Shown here: positions 5,690 through 5,851 of the stretch, in pieces
Position numbering within the stretch: position 1 is the first letter of the stretch
How the letters are laid out: every line of letters begins with the position of its first letter
Assembly: GCA_002411515.1 (NCBI GenBank)
Contig: DHTF01000032.1
Coordinates: 18,139 to 23,989 of the forward strand
Source of the DNA: Proteiniphilum sp. UBA5267
GTDB taxonomy: Bacteria; Bacteroidota; Bacteroidia; Bacteroidales; Dysgonomonadaceae
Length of the DNA stretch: 5,851 bases
Reading direction: 5' to 3'
Position numbers and translations under genes: made by a program
Notes under the pieces: generated by a model
The model's input: the letters and a program-made list of their open reading frames with translations, nothing else
Databases searched by the model: none
What the model was told of the DNA's origin: nothing

Positions 5690-5729
5690 TTTTCCGAAAA
5701 CAAAAAGCAGTATAGACAGATACAGAAAC

Positions 5730-5851
5730 ATGAAGGTATATAATTTTTCGGAAAATAATTCGTTGCTTAACTCTTTCGTCCGTGAAATAAGAGACATCAA
5801 CATCCAGGGTGACAGGCTTCGTTTTCGCAGAAATATCGAGCGTATTGGAGA
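5730..5851 (+). CDS. upp: Uracil phosphoribosyltransferase, N-terminal part (cut by window end)
   Basis: An open frame begins with the ATG at 5730 and runs off the right edge after 40 full codons. It starts MKVYNFSENNSLLNSF and continues through REIRDINIQGDRLRFRRNIERIG. The pattern NSLLNxFVxEIRD followed by RFRRNIERIGE is what I recall of the N terminus of Bacteroidota Upp. Upp converts uracil and PRPP to UMP in pyrimidine salvage. The PRPP-binding and uracil-binding motifs lie outside the window, so the call rests on the N terminus and on the divergent position next to pckA, an arrangement I associate with Bacteroidales. Its promoter lies at 5682-5689. The fragment seems intact. Confidence 0.82.
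   Translation, partial: MKVYNFSENNSLLNSFVREIRDINIQGDRLRFRRNIERIG

Overview
The window reads as ordinary chromosomal DNA from a member of the Bacteroidota, most likely the order Bacteroidales. Three signs support this. The best promoter candidates carry the Bacteroidota -7 element TAnnTTTG, and no start has a clear Shine-Dalgarno sequence. The tRNA at the left edge lacks an encoded CCA. The protein set is typical of the group: an ATP-dependent PEP carboxykinase divergent from upp, a DUF1080 lipoprotein, and a membrane-anchored regulator with the HTH found at the end of Bacteroidota TPR regulators. The lineage call is an inference from these features, not from a database match.

Layout, left to right. 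Bases 1-21 are the 3' end of a tRNA on the + strand. It faces a two-gene minus-strand unit, an M23-family cell-wall endopeptidase (1337 to 510) followed by a bactofilin (475 to 29). A spacer without a convincing gene (about 1338-1845) follows and holds a perfect 12-bp palindrome. A well-formed promoter (1846-1877) then drives a DUF1080 / 3-keto-disaccharide-hydrolase-type lipoprotein on + (1946-2737). A short membrane-anchored HTH regulator runs convergently on - (3360 to 2779), with its own promoter at 3419-3426. Next is a gene-poor stretch (3427-3816). It holds a possible gene-end remnant, an 18-bp-arm inverted repeat, an 11-bp tandem array and a small structured segment ending in eight Ts. 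pckA (5478 to 3886, -) has a strong terminator and a good promoter. The first 40 codons of upp start divergently at 5730 and run off the right edge.

How the genes work together. The M23 peptidase and bactofilin are a recurring pair in bacterial cell-shape control: the bactofilin polymer is a cytoplasmic scaffold and the membrane-anchored hydrolase trims peptidoglycan at that place. pckA (PEP/oxaloacetate interconversion) and upp (uracil salvage) are housekeeping genes sharing a divergent intergenic region, with no direct metabolic link visible. The lipoprotein and the HTH protein are neighbours, but nothing in the sequence proves a regulatory link.

I see no CRISPR array, insertion sequence, toxin-antitoxin pair or recognisable defence system. 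The stretch most worth a second look is 3427-3834, where several repeat and hairpin structures sit together without an assigned gene.
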